A DNA stretch of 64,000 nucleotides, taken from the NCBI GenBank assembly GCA_018292915.2, contig JACVVK020000317.1:347501-411500 (forward strand), read 5' to 3'. Below, in pieces: positions 54,081 through 64,000 of this stretch. The position numbers and the translations under genes were made by a program. This DNA comes from Batillaria attramentaria (taxonomy: Eukaryota; Mollusca; Gastropoda; Batillariidae). The notes below the pieces were generated by a model, which worked only from the letters and a program-made list of their open reading frames with translations, searched no databases and was not told where the DNA came from. Every line of letters starts with the position of its first letter. Position 1 is the stretch's first letter.

Positions 54081-55399
54081 CATGGCTGCTAAAAAACCAG
54101 GAAAATGCAGACTAACGGGGTTAAACCAAGAGAAGAGCTTGCACTAGTTTGATAATCATAAAGCAGCATCACAGTATACATGTATAAATATTAGTGTATT
54201 CCACCACAGGCTGTGTTCTGTGTTCAGATTGAGTTTTGTGTTTTACTCAGTTCATTCCTCGTTGTGTCGTGTTTTTACAGTTACAGCTCAAAATTCTTTC
54301 GAGTTTCATGCCTTATATAACGTAGTTTGTTTCACTACTTTCTCGTCACTGCAAAGGTGCAATCTTATCTACCTTCCTTTCGGCCTTTGAATTATTTTCA
54401 GTGGAATAATTCATGGATGTCTACACGTGCAACGCGACTACTTTTTAAACATCAACGGTTGATATATTAACTCACCGTAAACTTGATAATATGAAAGCAA
54501 ATGACTTTAACTATTTATTTGATCGTCCTTGCAGCACGGTTGGAAGTCTACGTGTTGTAATAAATTAGATTGATAAATTAGATTAAAAAACGAACAAACT
54601 GATCATTGACAAATCTGATCAGTCATTTACACGTCTTGCTGCACTTCAGGAACGAAGAGCGTCACTCGGGGAGTATTTTTACAGATCAGTTTCCCACGAC
54701 TCAGTGAGTGATTTTGTGCGTTATCAGTAGATCGGTGTTTGGTCTGGACAAGGCACTGACGAGACACGATGTCTATGGGGATGTAGATTGACAAGTCCGA
54801 AACTCCGAAGCCAGTAGTTGTCGGCAGGTGCCACTGCCTATGACGTGCAATACCTGAAACTCAAAACCGAGTTATCTAGCCTTTGGTCGACGTGTGTGAG
54901 TTCAGCGCGCTGATTGGACGCGCTCGGTTTCCGACGCGGTGGCTAGAGAAAACAATGGGTAATCGGTATGGGACCTGCTGACAATCCCTGGCGCGTGGCT
55001 ACCTTCTTAACACCTACCCAGTACTTCATGCCTGAGCGCCGCTCACCGTCTCGCATGATCGGGCACCTCTGATGACATTTCCGGCTTGCCGACCCCCTAC
55101 CGGCTCTCTCGGCACCTACACGAGGGTGGGTGTCAATGCTCACCTACAGCACAACTCACTTCCTCGCACGTGCCCGTCCAGGTTAACAAAGTCAACGATT
55201 ATCATACCCCCCATCGTCAAGCCCCTCCCCCTTTGCCAGTCCCCTGGGGTTGTCACCCACCGATCTCTTTCTCAGGTGCGATGTTCATGAGATTTGTCAT
55301 ATTGCTCGACCAATCAATTGCCTTGTGACCCTCTTTGCCTAAACGGCTCTTGTTCTCAACTCGATAAGCCTCGTTAACTTCCTGATCTTTTTAGAAAGA
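54081..55399. other. No gene recognised (intron)
   Basis: Unique-looking sequence. Short overlapping frames near 54943-55328 lack support. It immediately precedes the candidate internal promoter. Confidence 0.4.
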
Positions 55400-55575
55400 G
55401 GGTTGAGGGTCGGATCGTAGGACCTCAGAGTTGTTGTGACCGTCTTGGAGTGAGGATCTCTCGTGCTGCTAGTTTCTACTGAGTCAGTGTTATTGAGTGT
55501 TTTCTTCGTCAGTGTTATCGGATACAGTGCTTATAGCAAGGGACAGTGTTAGGGCAGACCTTCGGATATCTCAAC
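55400..55575 (+). promoter_or_regulatory. Proposed internal promoter/5' UTR for exon 1c
   Basis: About 170 bp of non-repetitive sequence precedes the ATG at 55576. TCAGTGTTAT occurs twice (about 55485 and 55511), and CAGTG is frequent. No TATA box is clear. The call follows from the downstream first-exon candidate. Confidence 0.3.
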
Positions 55576-55603
55576 ATGAAGAATCACGGCCAACAAAACA
55601 CCG
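55576..55603 (+). CDS. Candidate alternative first exon 1c of the C2/RGS-like gene
   Basis: CAACATGAAG context opens MKNHGQQNT plus one base (phase 1), ending at CACCG|GTAAGC, a strong donor. The C2 exon at 62657 needs phase 1 and directly follows in this strand order, giving MKNHGQQNT-GQLKVAAYMNS. This would make a short isoform that begins almost at the C2 domain, as some vertebrate RGS3 isoforms do. Confidence 0.5.
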
Positions 55604-55852
55604 GTAAGCGACTTGTATCAATTTTATTTTTGCCGCGGATTTTTTTTCCCTCAAATTGTTGTTTAAGTTCTTTGCCTGTTCCCGAAAACGAAATCATTGT
55701 CAGTACTTCTTGCGAACAGTGATACAAAATTCTCGTAAAACCATTTCTTCGGTCGGACTGCCATATTTCGATTACATATTTACATGGATTTTTCTTTTTA
55801 AATTCCGGATTTCATTCTTTCCGATTTTCATTTTTCATCCTTTCCGATTTTT

Positions 55853-55854
<2 letters not shown>

Positions 55855-55925
<71 letters not shown>
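55855..55925 (+). repeat. (TG)n microsatellite
   Basis: About 35 TG units. Confidence 0.93.
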
Positions 55926-55926
<1 letters not shown>

Positions 55927-55999
55927 CTGTTTATGTGCGTGTCAGTGAGTATGTTTGCATGTGTCACAGTGTCGATGCGTGTAGGGATACCTCTTTCTC

Positions 56000-56031
56000 T
56001 CTCTCTCTCTCTGCTTGCGTTAAGCCCTAAA

Positions 56032-56086
<55 letters not shown>
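56000..56086 (+). repeat. (CT)n with family C-like GCGTTAAGCCCTAA
   Basis: (CT)n at 55994-56011, then GCTTGCGTTAAGCCCTAAAT, then (CT)n to 56085. The central piece matches the 3' core of family C. Confidence 0.7.
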
Positions 56087-56088
<2 letters not shown>

Positions 56089-56632
56089 ATAAATTTGTAT
56101 GATTTTTCGGCCACTGGGCCGCACTTCCGGCGTAGCAATTTTAGAAGCAAACTCGTTTTTAATCGCATTTTTCCTTAGAAATGCCTATCTCCCTATTCAC
56201 TTACAACAAATCTGCGTCAACTACAATTCATTTTCGAGACAGATCGCCCAACCAGTGAGTGCCGTATACGTTTGACTTTCATGATCGCGATTTTGTGCGG
56301 TTACGTTTTCCAAGTGCCTGTTTACATAGCCGCTTGCCACATCTGTCTATCGCGCGGAATATAATGTAGGCTTGTGCATCCTTTTAGGCGCGTGCACGCA
56401 CCCCGTACAAACACAATAGCCGCCATATGTCAGCGTATCCTTCTTCATGAGATATCACTCTGCCCTCTTCCCCGATGTTATGACCAATACGTGATATGGA
56501 ATAACTTTAGCCTCGACGCGGTATCAAAGATTGATATGATAAGTGGCACTTGGTTTATCGTTGGCTCTGTTTGAAGAGTAAGATTGCAGTCGATGGTGGT
56601 TTGTGCCATATGGTGCGGTGTTTGGTCGGCGT

Positions 56633-56690
56633 GACGTTTCGAATGTTACGTCATTTTGAGCCTGACACTTGACGTGACGTGTGTCGTCTG
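56633..56690. promoter_or_regulatory. CRE-like cluster downstream of exon 1c
   Basis: CGTGACGTTT, TTACGTCATT and TTGACGTGACGTG lie within 50 bp, about 1.05 kb after the candidate exon 1c donor. Possible intronic enhancer, by density only. Confidence 0.3.
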
Positions 56691-56879
56691 CCAGAATGTC
56701 GTGCCGAGTTGCATTTCGTTTCGTTGTACGGAGAAATGGAACAATTTTCTTCTGCGATTGTCACTTTCATTTTTGGGCGGTTGGTGTACGATGTAATTTA
56801 CAAATGGCGAACTTATTCCTCTCGGATTTCAGTCGTTTGCTTGAGGTCTTGCAGTCTGTAAATTAATGTAATGAAACTT

Positions 56880-58600
56880 GGAAACGTGGGGGGGGGGGGG
56901 GGAATTGTGAAGAGCAAAACAACTTGTGTGCATCGTTGATTTTCCTTGAGTGCATGTGTTAGAAGTTCAATCTTAGCTTAACAAGTATTATTTTCCAAAG
57001 CTATGCCAGGGAGTAGGCTACTAATCCAAATTCTATGGGGGACCATTCGCAAAAACAAAACAAAAAAAACAAAACAAACAAAACAAAACCAAAAAACATG
57101 ATAGGGGAGACAACTGCTGAATGAGGAAAGATATGCGCCCCCAGCCACCCCACCACCACCACCACCACCACCACCATCCACCGCTTTTCCCAGCTGTCAT
57201 TCTCTTGAGGGTTTCCACTCGTTTTCTGTTGGTCTTTTACGACTTTGGCTACCGGATTAGTTACGAATCACCGTCCCAGAACTCGGATATTGAGTGATAA
57301 GCTGTTGGATATTGGCACGCGTCTAAATAACTTTATCATTATTGTCACAGGTGAGGTGTACGGTAGCACACCTGTATTGTTTAATCAGCCAAGAAACGAA
57401 CACAAAAGTTCCATCATTTATGGGCCGATTATCGGTTATCATGATAATCTTCCGTTTCTTGTATGGAGGGTATTGAATTTGGTCACCTATCGCTCTAGAT
57501 AGCCAGCTTGTCTTGGTCAAACTTGTGCCCCTGGGGATCGCACGTGCTACTGAATCCAGGGGGAGGGGAGGGGGGAAGTCAGCAGGGGACTGATTTGTCG
57601 CGTGCCAAATTAATGTGTACCAGCGCACCTGGATTCATTGTTGAAAGCAACCGGAGCGTGTAATCTGTTCTAATTACCGCAGCGTTGTGGCAAAAACGAC
57701 GTCACGCTTTCGCCGTATTTGTCTTATTTTGGTGATTTGTGAAGAATAAATTATAAACGTTTTAATATTTGTAACTATTCAAAGAGTGATTTTTAAATGA
57801 ATGCACAGCTGGTGAGTTGGGTCCCTTCCAAGAGGCGAAGATGGAAGAATCTCTATTCTTTCGGTAGATTTAAAAAAAAAATCACAGTAAAGTCACAGTG
57901 ATGTTAGTCACTCATTCTCTCTCTCCACCCATTCGAGTATTCACTCAGGGGCTAGTACTGTACTGACAAGTTACCTCAGGCGCCAAATCTAACCACCTGT
58001 TTACATCTTGAAACTTAATTCGGTGGATCCAAACAAGATCAGTACCAGGAGAGGTCACCCAAACACACCTGTCCCAAAGCCTGTGTCCCCTTCCCAGTGG
58101 GACCCCTACTCCCCCCCCCCCCTCTCCGCACGCGCAGGGCACACGTCACGGCTTGAAAGCGACCAATCAGAAGCCAGCACTGCGCGCTCTTCGCCAGGTG
58201 TCGCGTGCGCGGCCTGTTGTGGGGTGGCAGGGTTCTAAGGGGGGCTGCGATTTCGGGTGGGGGCGATTGGAATCGAGGTGAACTGTCCCCTGCCTTCCTT
58301 TTGCTGCCGTCACAAAAGAGCTTTTAAGGGCGGGCCGGCGGGGGTCTTTGAACGACAGAGAATAGGGGGAGCATGATTTTCGCAACAGGTGGCTGGGGCG
58401 GTCGTGTACTGTTTAGTGACAATATTTGGGGGGGGGGGGGGAGGAGGACAGTGGTGAAATGTTCACAACACTAGCTAACCTAGTGGATTGATAGTGAGCC
58501 TAACCTCTACGTGTTGCAATGCGTTGAAGCGTTGTGTATGATAAACAGGAACAAGAGACAGTGTTACATTTCCTTTTCAGCGACATTGCTAAATTTCATT
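56880..58600. other. Intron; no exon recognised
   Basis: G-runs at 56888-56902 and 58427-58442 and (CCA)n at 57147-57175. Frames of up to about 100 codons are not supported. Confidence 0.4.
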
Positions 58601-58639
58601 TTTGAAAAAAAGCGTAACAAACAAATAAAGAAAAAAAAC

Positions 58640-58805
58640 TAATGCGGCCAATAAAAGCGACATAAAAGGGACAGAAACCACTTAACTTTCACAAAGGACG
58701 GCGCAGGTCAACGTTTCGGCTTTCGCCTTCCTCAGGACATAAACAAATGGGACATAACTTCAACAAACAAACAAAAGGTGGACGAGAAAAGGACCAGAAA
58801 TGCGG
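58640..58805 (-). repeat. Dispersed repeat 'E', copy 2, with hammerhead-like core
   Basis: Minus-strand copy of the 10667-10917 repeat. It keeps CTGAGGA-AGGC-GAAA-GCC-GAAAC (58713-58735), whereas the 10837 copy lacks seven bases between the repeated GAAA. The CTGANGA and GAAAC blocks around a GGC/GCC stem match the conserved core of hammerhead ribozymes, with one extra A. Stems I and III are not evident by eye. Confidence 0.65.
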
Positions 58806-58904
58806 CCAAGCATTAGTAAATCAATAAACATAATGGGGTGTGGTGGGTGGATCGTAGGCGCTCTTGATAATATAATTTTACTAGAAAATGCGTATCTCTT
58901 CCCC

Positions 58905-59013
58905 CCCCCCCTTCCCCCCCCTCTCTCTCTCTCTCTCTCTCCCCCCCCCTTTTGTTCTTTACATATTGGTCATTTTCTAGTATTGCTTGATATATATGTA
59001 GTAGCATAGTCGG

Positions 59014-59062
<49 letters not shown>
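58905..59062 (+). repeat. C-runs, (CT)n and (TG)n
   Basis: C-runs and (CT)n at 58901-58950, (TG)n at 59016-59062. Confidence 0.9.
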
Positions 59063-59064
<2 letters not shown>

Positions 59065-59084
59065 CTACTTAGCTGGAGCTTACT

Positions 59085-59222
59085 TTGTACATAATTATAT
59101 ACAAGTAGCTTAGCAAGGACAAGATGTAAGACAGGTCTGCGCACCTAATCTTTTGTCCTTGTAAAATAAAGTTTCGTTCGTTCGTTCGTTCGTTCGTTCT
59201 CTCTCTCTCTCTCTCTCTCTCT
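59085..59222 (+). mobile_element. LINE 3' tail with (GTTC)n, then (CT)n
   Basis: AGCAAGGACAAGATGTAAG, TTTTGTCCTTGTAAAATAAA and GTTTC(GTTC)n form a LINE-type 3' terminus, followed by a (CT)n to 59221. The body is too short to name the clade. Confidence 0.5.
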
Positions 59223-59659
59223 GGGTGAGTGAAGGGGGTTGAAAGGGGGGCATAGACTGGAATGAAAAGCGTGGGGTAGAAATAATGGGTGTCTGAAGTT
59301 ACGTGCTCGGTTCACCTCAACAGAGGTCAGGTAGATAAATTGACTGTGAAACGGGTGCCTGACGTGGCACCCGATTGGCTACCTGCCTCCACTCTACCTG
59401 TAGCAGGTGCTTTCTTTCCCAGCATCGTTCCCTTTCCACCTGCGACCTCAGTGGCCTTACTCCTATTACTGCCTGTTGTACCGAGACGCGCTGTCTCCCC
59501 TCCCTCCCCTTCCTTGTCCCTCCCTGCTTCAATCTTTTTGCTATTTCTGTCGGCTGCTGCTGATTCCATCCAACATGTATGTTTTAATGAACTTATTCTA
59601 CCACGGAAACATCAGGCGGATTTCCACCTTTGGCTACAAATTGTCCTCCCCAAAAAGTG

Positions 59660-59669
59660 TGCGCGCGCG

Positions 59670-59755
<86 letters not shown>
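59660..59755 (+). repeat. (CG)n(CA)n microsatellite
   Basis: GCGCGCGC then about 42 CA units. A shorter (TG)n follows at 59832-59860. Confidence 0.93.
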
Positions 59756-59756
<1 letters not shown>

Positions 59757-59829
59757 CGGATGTGTGTATGCCCACAGTTTCATGTTCAGGGTTGAGTCCT
59801 TCAAGTTTTTGCCCTCACTCCAGCAGGGG

Positions 59830-59864
<35 letters not shown>

Positions 59865-60453
59865 GAGCAGGACTTTTATCCACAAACTCCCCCCCCCCCC
59901 CCCAAGCGGATCCCCCAGCCTCCGACTGTCCCAATAATCTGACAGTTAATGGCGTGCTTAGAACGGAAATGTGAAGTTTGACTGCACTATCGCTGCCCTC
60001 CACTTAGCAAAGTCCTCGGTCCACTCGTGCCAGGATCCTTATCTGGAAGCTTCACGGGTTGGAAGGAGATAATGTCTCAGACGATGAGCGCCCCCTAGAT
60101 AGGGAAGTGTGGTAATGATCGCCCCTAGATGATGTTTCTTGATAGCGCAGTGTTTGTTTTGCCAAGTCGTGAGTTTATAGACACGGTGTGCCAACAAATA
60201 GTACACTGCTTTTACGTCATACATGGCTCAGCATAATAATAACTGATAATAATAATAATAATAATAATAAAGCTGACAAGATGGTATCGCAGAACATAGT
60301 TCCATTGCGAAAATTTAATCTCCCATCCTATCATAATCAATATGTCATAGCATTAAAGAAAGAAAAAAAAAATTTACGTCGCGAAAATTTTACATCTGAA
60401 CGCCTGCCATTCATTGTAGCGCTGCTTCCTCTCTTCCCCCCCCCCCCACCCTC

Positions 60454-60458
<5 letters not shown>

Positions 60459-60488
<30 letters not shown>
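60459..60488 (+). repeat. (GA)n microsatellite
   Basis: About 14 GA units. Confidence 0.92.
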
Positions 60489-60490
<2 letters not shown>

Positions 60491-60935
60491 GTTTCAGACC
60501 CTCAGCAAATTAACCAATCGTTTTTCAGAAAATGTCTATTTTTAGCCTCTTCCCCGAACTGTGCATGCTTTGCTTGTGCATTTCTATTTTTAGCTTCTGC
60601 TCGAGGCTTTCTCGAGAGAAAGTCCATGCAGTTCAAACTCATTTAGATTGATTTTCCTCCTATTGTTCACTGGTGTCGATATAGAAGTGTTGACAAACAT
60701 ATTTGTTCACCCAGCCGGAACGGAAATTTCAAAGGGAGAAGCGTCCGTAAGTTGATGAACTTCCCGGTGACCGGAACACCCATCCTGCCAGAGGGTCAGA
60801 CGTGGTGGGCAACAGACGGGGGCGTTGTGTTGTCCAGGGGTCGAGGGAGGACCCGGGGTGTTGACACTAAGCGGATTACGGGTGGACGACTGTTGCTACC
60901 TGCGCTCTCATGGGACTTTGGGGCTGAGTTAGGTG

Positions 60936-61012
60936 CAGTGGTGATGCAGTGGTTTCGTCGTCACCTGCGCTTGTTGTCGAAAGGTTTCGGGTTCGAAACC
61001 ATGGGCGGAATA
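60936..61012 (+). mobile_element. Possible tRNA-like SINE head
   Basis: GTGGTGATGCAGTGGTTTCG resembles an A box, and CGGGTTCGAAACC 40 bp later matches a B box. Weak, because no repeat partner was seen in the window. Followed by (TG)n at 61049-61107. Confidence 0.3.
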
Positions 61013-61047
61013 GAACCGCAACTGATGACATCACAGATGAAATGCGG

Positions 61048-61111
<64 letters not shown>

Positions 61112-61214
61112 AAAATGCATAGCTGAATAAACTTTAACGAAGATGTAGAAGGATATGATTCATTATTTAATCAGTTTATTTTATTTTTAAACTGCAACTG
61201 GTAAGCTTATTACT

Positions 61215-61292
61215 AAGTGCACAGCCTGTAGGGTTCGAATCCTTTGGAATCGTGATCCTCCAAGCTTGTTGTGTTATCCACTACACCATCTC
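61215..61292 (-). mobile_element. tRNA-like SINE head, minus strand
   Basis: The complement reads GATGGTGTAGTGGATAACAC (A box) and AGGATTCGAACCCTACAGG (B box) with tRNA-like spacing. The arms do not form a good acceptor stem, so it is not called as a tRNA gene. Confidence 0.45.
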
Positions 61293-62656
61293 TCTCGCTT
61301 GTCGAAAGGGGAACGGGAGGGTGGGGGGGGGGGGGTGCGAATGTAATCCTATCAGAAATGTCAGCCACTTGAGGTGTTTAAATTAAAACACGAAGCATTG
61401 TGACAGAAACACCAAGAACTGAGTAATCCCGTCACATCTCACCTTCGCTAGATCACCCGAGCGTGAAGTCCATCCAGTCGTACAGGATCGAGTCTGTTCA
61501 TAAAAACGTATTGTGCTTGTGTCAACACGTCCAACAAACCAACCTCCAACTGACATCCGTGGCAAACTACAGGTTCATTTCTCTGCCCTTCGCACATTTC
61601 ATTCTGTCCACGTCATGATCCAATTGAATAAAATTAGAAAATCTAATCCCCGGTTGAGAATTACAGCGTGAAAATACTAGTCTTTTGGTGAAACATCGCG
61701 CTTTTCTGAGTTCACGAAACCTTCGTGGAGTGCTAAAGCACGATTGAATGTTTCATAGTTCCAAATCACGATTTTCTCCAGGGATACGAATCTAGGTGTC
61801 GTGTATTGTTTAATTTTGTGTTCTTTGTCCATCCGATCCGAAACACGTCCGACGCGACAGTCGTCACTTCTCTCCAGACCTCGGCGCCGGCTAGTCGCAG
61901 TGAAATTGATGGTGTCTGATTTTATGTCATTTTCATTTTGCGTTTTAATATTTTAAAAAATTCTACAAGATGGTTGTGTTTCGCCTTGATCATAACCAGT
62001 ACTACGAAATCAGTCGGTCGGAAAATGATGTGCATAACGGACGCGCGCAAGGTAAAAATTGAGTGTTAACGGTCCGAAGAAATTGTAATCCTAGTCTAGA
62101 CACATGTCTGGCCATTATGTCTAGACTGTCTGTCTGACTCGGGATTACTGACTTCTGCTACAGTCACGACTTGTTTAAAGACTCGATATAAGATGCGATA
62201 TAAGTTCAGATTTCCGGTAATTGACAACGGATAATCGTAACAGTCGGAGAAAACTGCAGATTTTGTCAGGAAAACGGACTTAGTGTCTGTTGGTCGTTTG
62301 GGTGAAAACTGTTGCGAAGTCTGAGATGGCAATGGTCAGGCCAGCGACTGTAGTCTTAGGAATTCTTTCTAATGAACTTCTCTTTCAAAACCAAGTTTCT
62401 CAGCAAGCGTTTGTATGGTTTTTGTTTTCTCGAAAATCAGGACGTAAAATGTGTACCTTCATGTATTTCAAGTGTACGTATTTTGTCAAACGGGCTTCTT
62501 CGCTGACTAGGTAGCAGTGTTTGGTTTTGTAATACTATAGTCTATAGTTGTTTTCTGTGCACTGATTGGTTTTGTAATACTGTGGAGTCGTTATCTGTGC
62601 AGCGTATGCTGTTCCTCCCGCACTGATGTCATATTTCAGTATTTGATATGTTTCAG
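61293..62656. other. Intron; no exon recognised
   Basis: G-run at 61323-61335. Frames near 62096-62514 are short and unsupported. The stretch ends at the acceptor TTTGATATGTTTCAG. Confidence 0.4.
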
Positions 62657-62707
62657 GACAACTAAAGGTTGCGGCCTACATGAACTCCGGCCTTCTGACT
62701 ATTCACG
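62657..62707 (+). CDS. C2-domain exon 1 of RGS3-like gene
   Basis: The acceptor is GATATGTTTCAG and the donor is CACG|GTAAGT, 51 nt, phase 1 in and out. With the upstream G it encodes GQLKVAAYMNSGLLTIH, the first two beta strands of a C2 domain. The GQL(K/R) start and position match, from memory, the C2 domain of RGS3-type proteins, where the domain also opens with GQL. Both the 51179 and the 55603 donors supply the needed single G. Confidence 0.8.
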
Positions 62708-63084
62708 GTAAGTCTATTCTCTTGTCCATTACAACCTGCAAAAATTTTAATGCTAGGATGTTCAGGTTGCAAACCATTCTTGTATCGCTGTAGAAAAATC
62801 TAAATGTAGCTGGAATGACATACTGAATTGTGTCGTGTTGGTAAGTTGGAGCATCAGAAGTTTTTGTGTGCAATTTTTTTTTTTTTAGAAAACAATGCGA
62901 TTTTATTTACAACAACAAGGACGTGTACCTGAGTGGCAAAAGCTCGTGTTCTATCTCTAAACGGTTTTGTGCAATTTTGAAAAAAAAAACCAAACAAAGC
63001 AACAACAACAACAACAACAAACACATGTTTCCAGCGGAGACTACCTATGGGAAAGGCTAATCGGTTTTTTCTTCGTTTTTCCAG

Positions 63085-63241
63085 TGATCCAAGGAAGGCA
63101 GTTTTCATCAGGATGGAAACCACTGTGCGACTCTTTCGTCAAGATGTCTGTGATCCCGGAGGACCGAAGCCGCAAGATGCGACTCAGGACAAAGGTCATT
63201 GCCGACTCCAACAACCCGGTCTATGACGAGAAATTCTCTCT
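63085..63241 (+). CDS. C2-domain exon 2 of RGS3-like gene
   Basis: Acceptor TCTTCGTTTTTCCAG, donor CTCTCT|GTAAGT, 157 nt, phase 1 in and phase 2 out. It encodes VIQGRQFSSGWKPLCDSFVK, then MSVIPEDRSRKMRLRTK and NNPVYDEKFS. C-D-x-(Y/F)-V-K, S-(L/V)-I-P-E-D and N-P-x-Y-x-E-x-F are the landmarks of C2 domains, and SxIPED followed by a basic run is particularly like RGS3. Only one of the usual loop-1 aspartates (in CDSF) is present, so calcium binding may be weak or absent. The domain should finish in the next exon outside the window, with PDZ and RGS domains expected if the family call is right. Other C2 proteins (RIM, PKC, synaptotagmin-like) are less likely but not excluded. Confidence 0.8.
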
Positions 63242-63295
63242 GTAAGTTTCACTTCTACATTCCCTTTGTTTGTGTCTTCTTTCGTTTCTTATGGT

Positions 63296-63400
63296 GGTCG
63301 GGGAGCCGGGGCAGCCGGGCGGGAGAGCGTTCTTCCAGTGCTCGGGTCGTGAGTTGGAAAACCGGCGAGGGCCGAATCGGGCATGAGCTTTTCCCTCTGC
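63296..63400 (+). mobile_element. SINE-A copy 20, diverged
   Basis: GGGGAGCCGGGGCAGCCGG, GAGAGCG, GTGCTCGGGTCGTGAG and GGCGAGGGCCGAAT follow the SINE-A head order with many changes. The 3' body is lost. It lies in the intron just after the last C2 exon. Confidence 0.65.
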
Positions 63401-64000
63401 CCAAAAAAGAGCAAAAGAGGCGGCGATGTCACGTGCGCCTCAACACCGGGAGATTGTCCTGCATGCTTAACGTGCTTTTCTTGCAAACACATAAAAACCC
63501 CGCAGAAATTGGCCCAAAGGCCTGGACCAAAAAACAAACAAACAAACAAACAAACAAAAAAGCCTGAAAGATTCGTGATGCTGCGACGCGATTGGCTGAA
63601 TTGTGTCTATTGTGTATGATGTGAATACTTCGCACTAGTTTTCACGGCATGGGTGTTGCATCGACAGCGTTGGCAGCATTACAGCATGTTGGTTAGAGTT
63701 TAAAGTCTCTATGTTCTTAACGCCGCTGAGATGGAAACACGTCACTGTTAAAGCCCTAGTGCTGTTCGCCGGATTCTGAAAGGTGAAAAGTGTTCCACGC
63801 GCAGTTGTAAGCCCGTCATACGTGTTGAGACTCTGTAACCATTCCCAAACCACAACTGGCTATGCCGAACTAGGCCAAGGAGGCTCAAACCCGCCTGAAG
63901 AGTTCGTAAGGGGGGGATAAACTTGCCCTCTACCCCCAACTCCAAGACGCCACTACGCTAACCAGCCGTGCCCACCCCCTTCAGTTGTTTCATGAAAACC
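63401..64000. other. No exon recognised at right edge
   Basis: (AAAC)n at 63533-63558. Short frames on both strands without support. The next exon of the C2 gene should lie beyond the window. Confidence 0.4.

Overview
This window is eukaryotic, intron-rich and repeat-dense DNA, most likely from a marine mollusc and probably a gastropod. The signs are long (CA)n, (GA)n and (ACTC)n microsatellites, tRNA-derived SINEs, LINE 3' ends, several MITE families, and short protein-coding islands bounded by GT...AG splice signals. The organism is inferred from repeat style and not proven. No bacterial operons, rRNA genes, CRISPR arrays or intact tRNA genes were found. Most long open frames are microsatellites, minisatellites or SINE bodies read through.

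The one gene I can support runs left to right and leaves the window at the right edge. Its coding exons are 49511-50031, 50710-51179, 62657-62707 and 63085-63241. The last two encode the first half of a C2 domain that most resembles, from memory, the C2 domain of RGS3-type regulators of G-protein signalling. All junction phases agree (2, 1, 1, then 2 outgoing). At least three further first-exon candidates have a good or fair donor and the right phase: 30264-30332 (behind a GC-rich promoter with a perfect CRE), 37513-37541, and 55576-55603 (spliced straight to the C2 exon). This suggests one gene with several promoters that swap N-termini in front of the same C2 domain. PDZ and RGS domains, if present, lie beyond the window.

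The left half (1-30000) is a transposon graveyard. It holds about fifteen copies of one 170-bp tRNA-derived SINE (called SINE-A here), many with target-site duplications. It also holds three copies of a ~500-bp tRNA-derived SINE (SINE-B), a PIF/Harbinger-type element with a transposase relic (2613-3223), a G/C-run foldback element (7473-7940), a GGGCCC-ended MITE family, LINE 3' ends, a 26-bp minisatellite (about 18480-19076), and two recent tandem duplications that carry exon-like segments (21171-21785 and 26990-28340).

The right half (30000-64000) is mostly introns of the C2 gene. It has fewer SINEs, and those are truncated or decayed. It carries two TIR elements (35023-35217 and 35596-36763), a ~200-bp satellite (37612-38570), a pogo-like MITE inside an intron (50167-50345), a LINE RT C-terminus on the minus strand (53207-53930), and clusters of CRE-like TGACGT sites.
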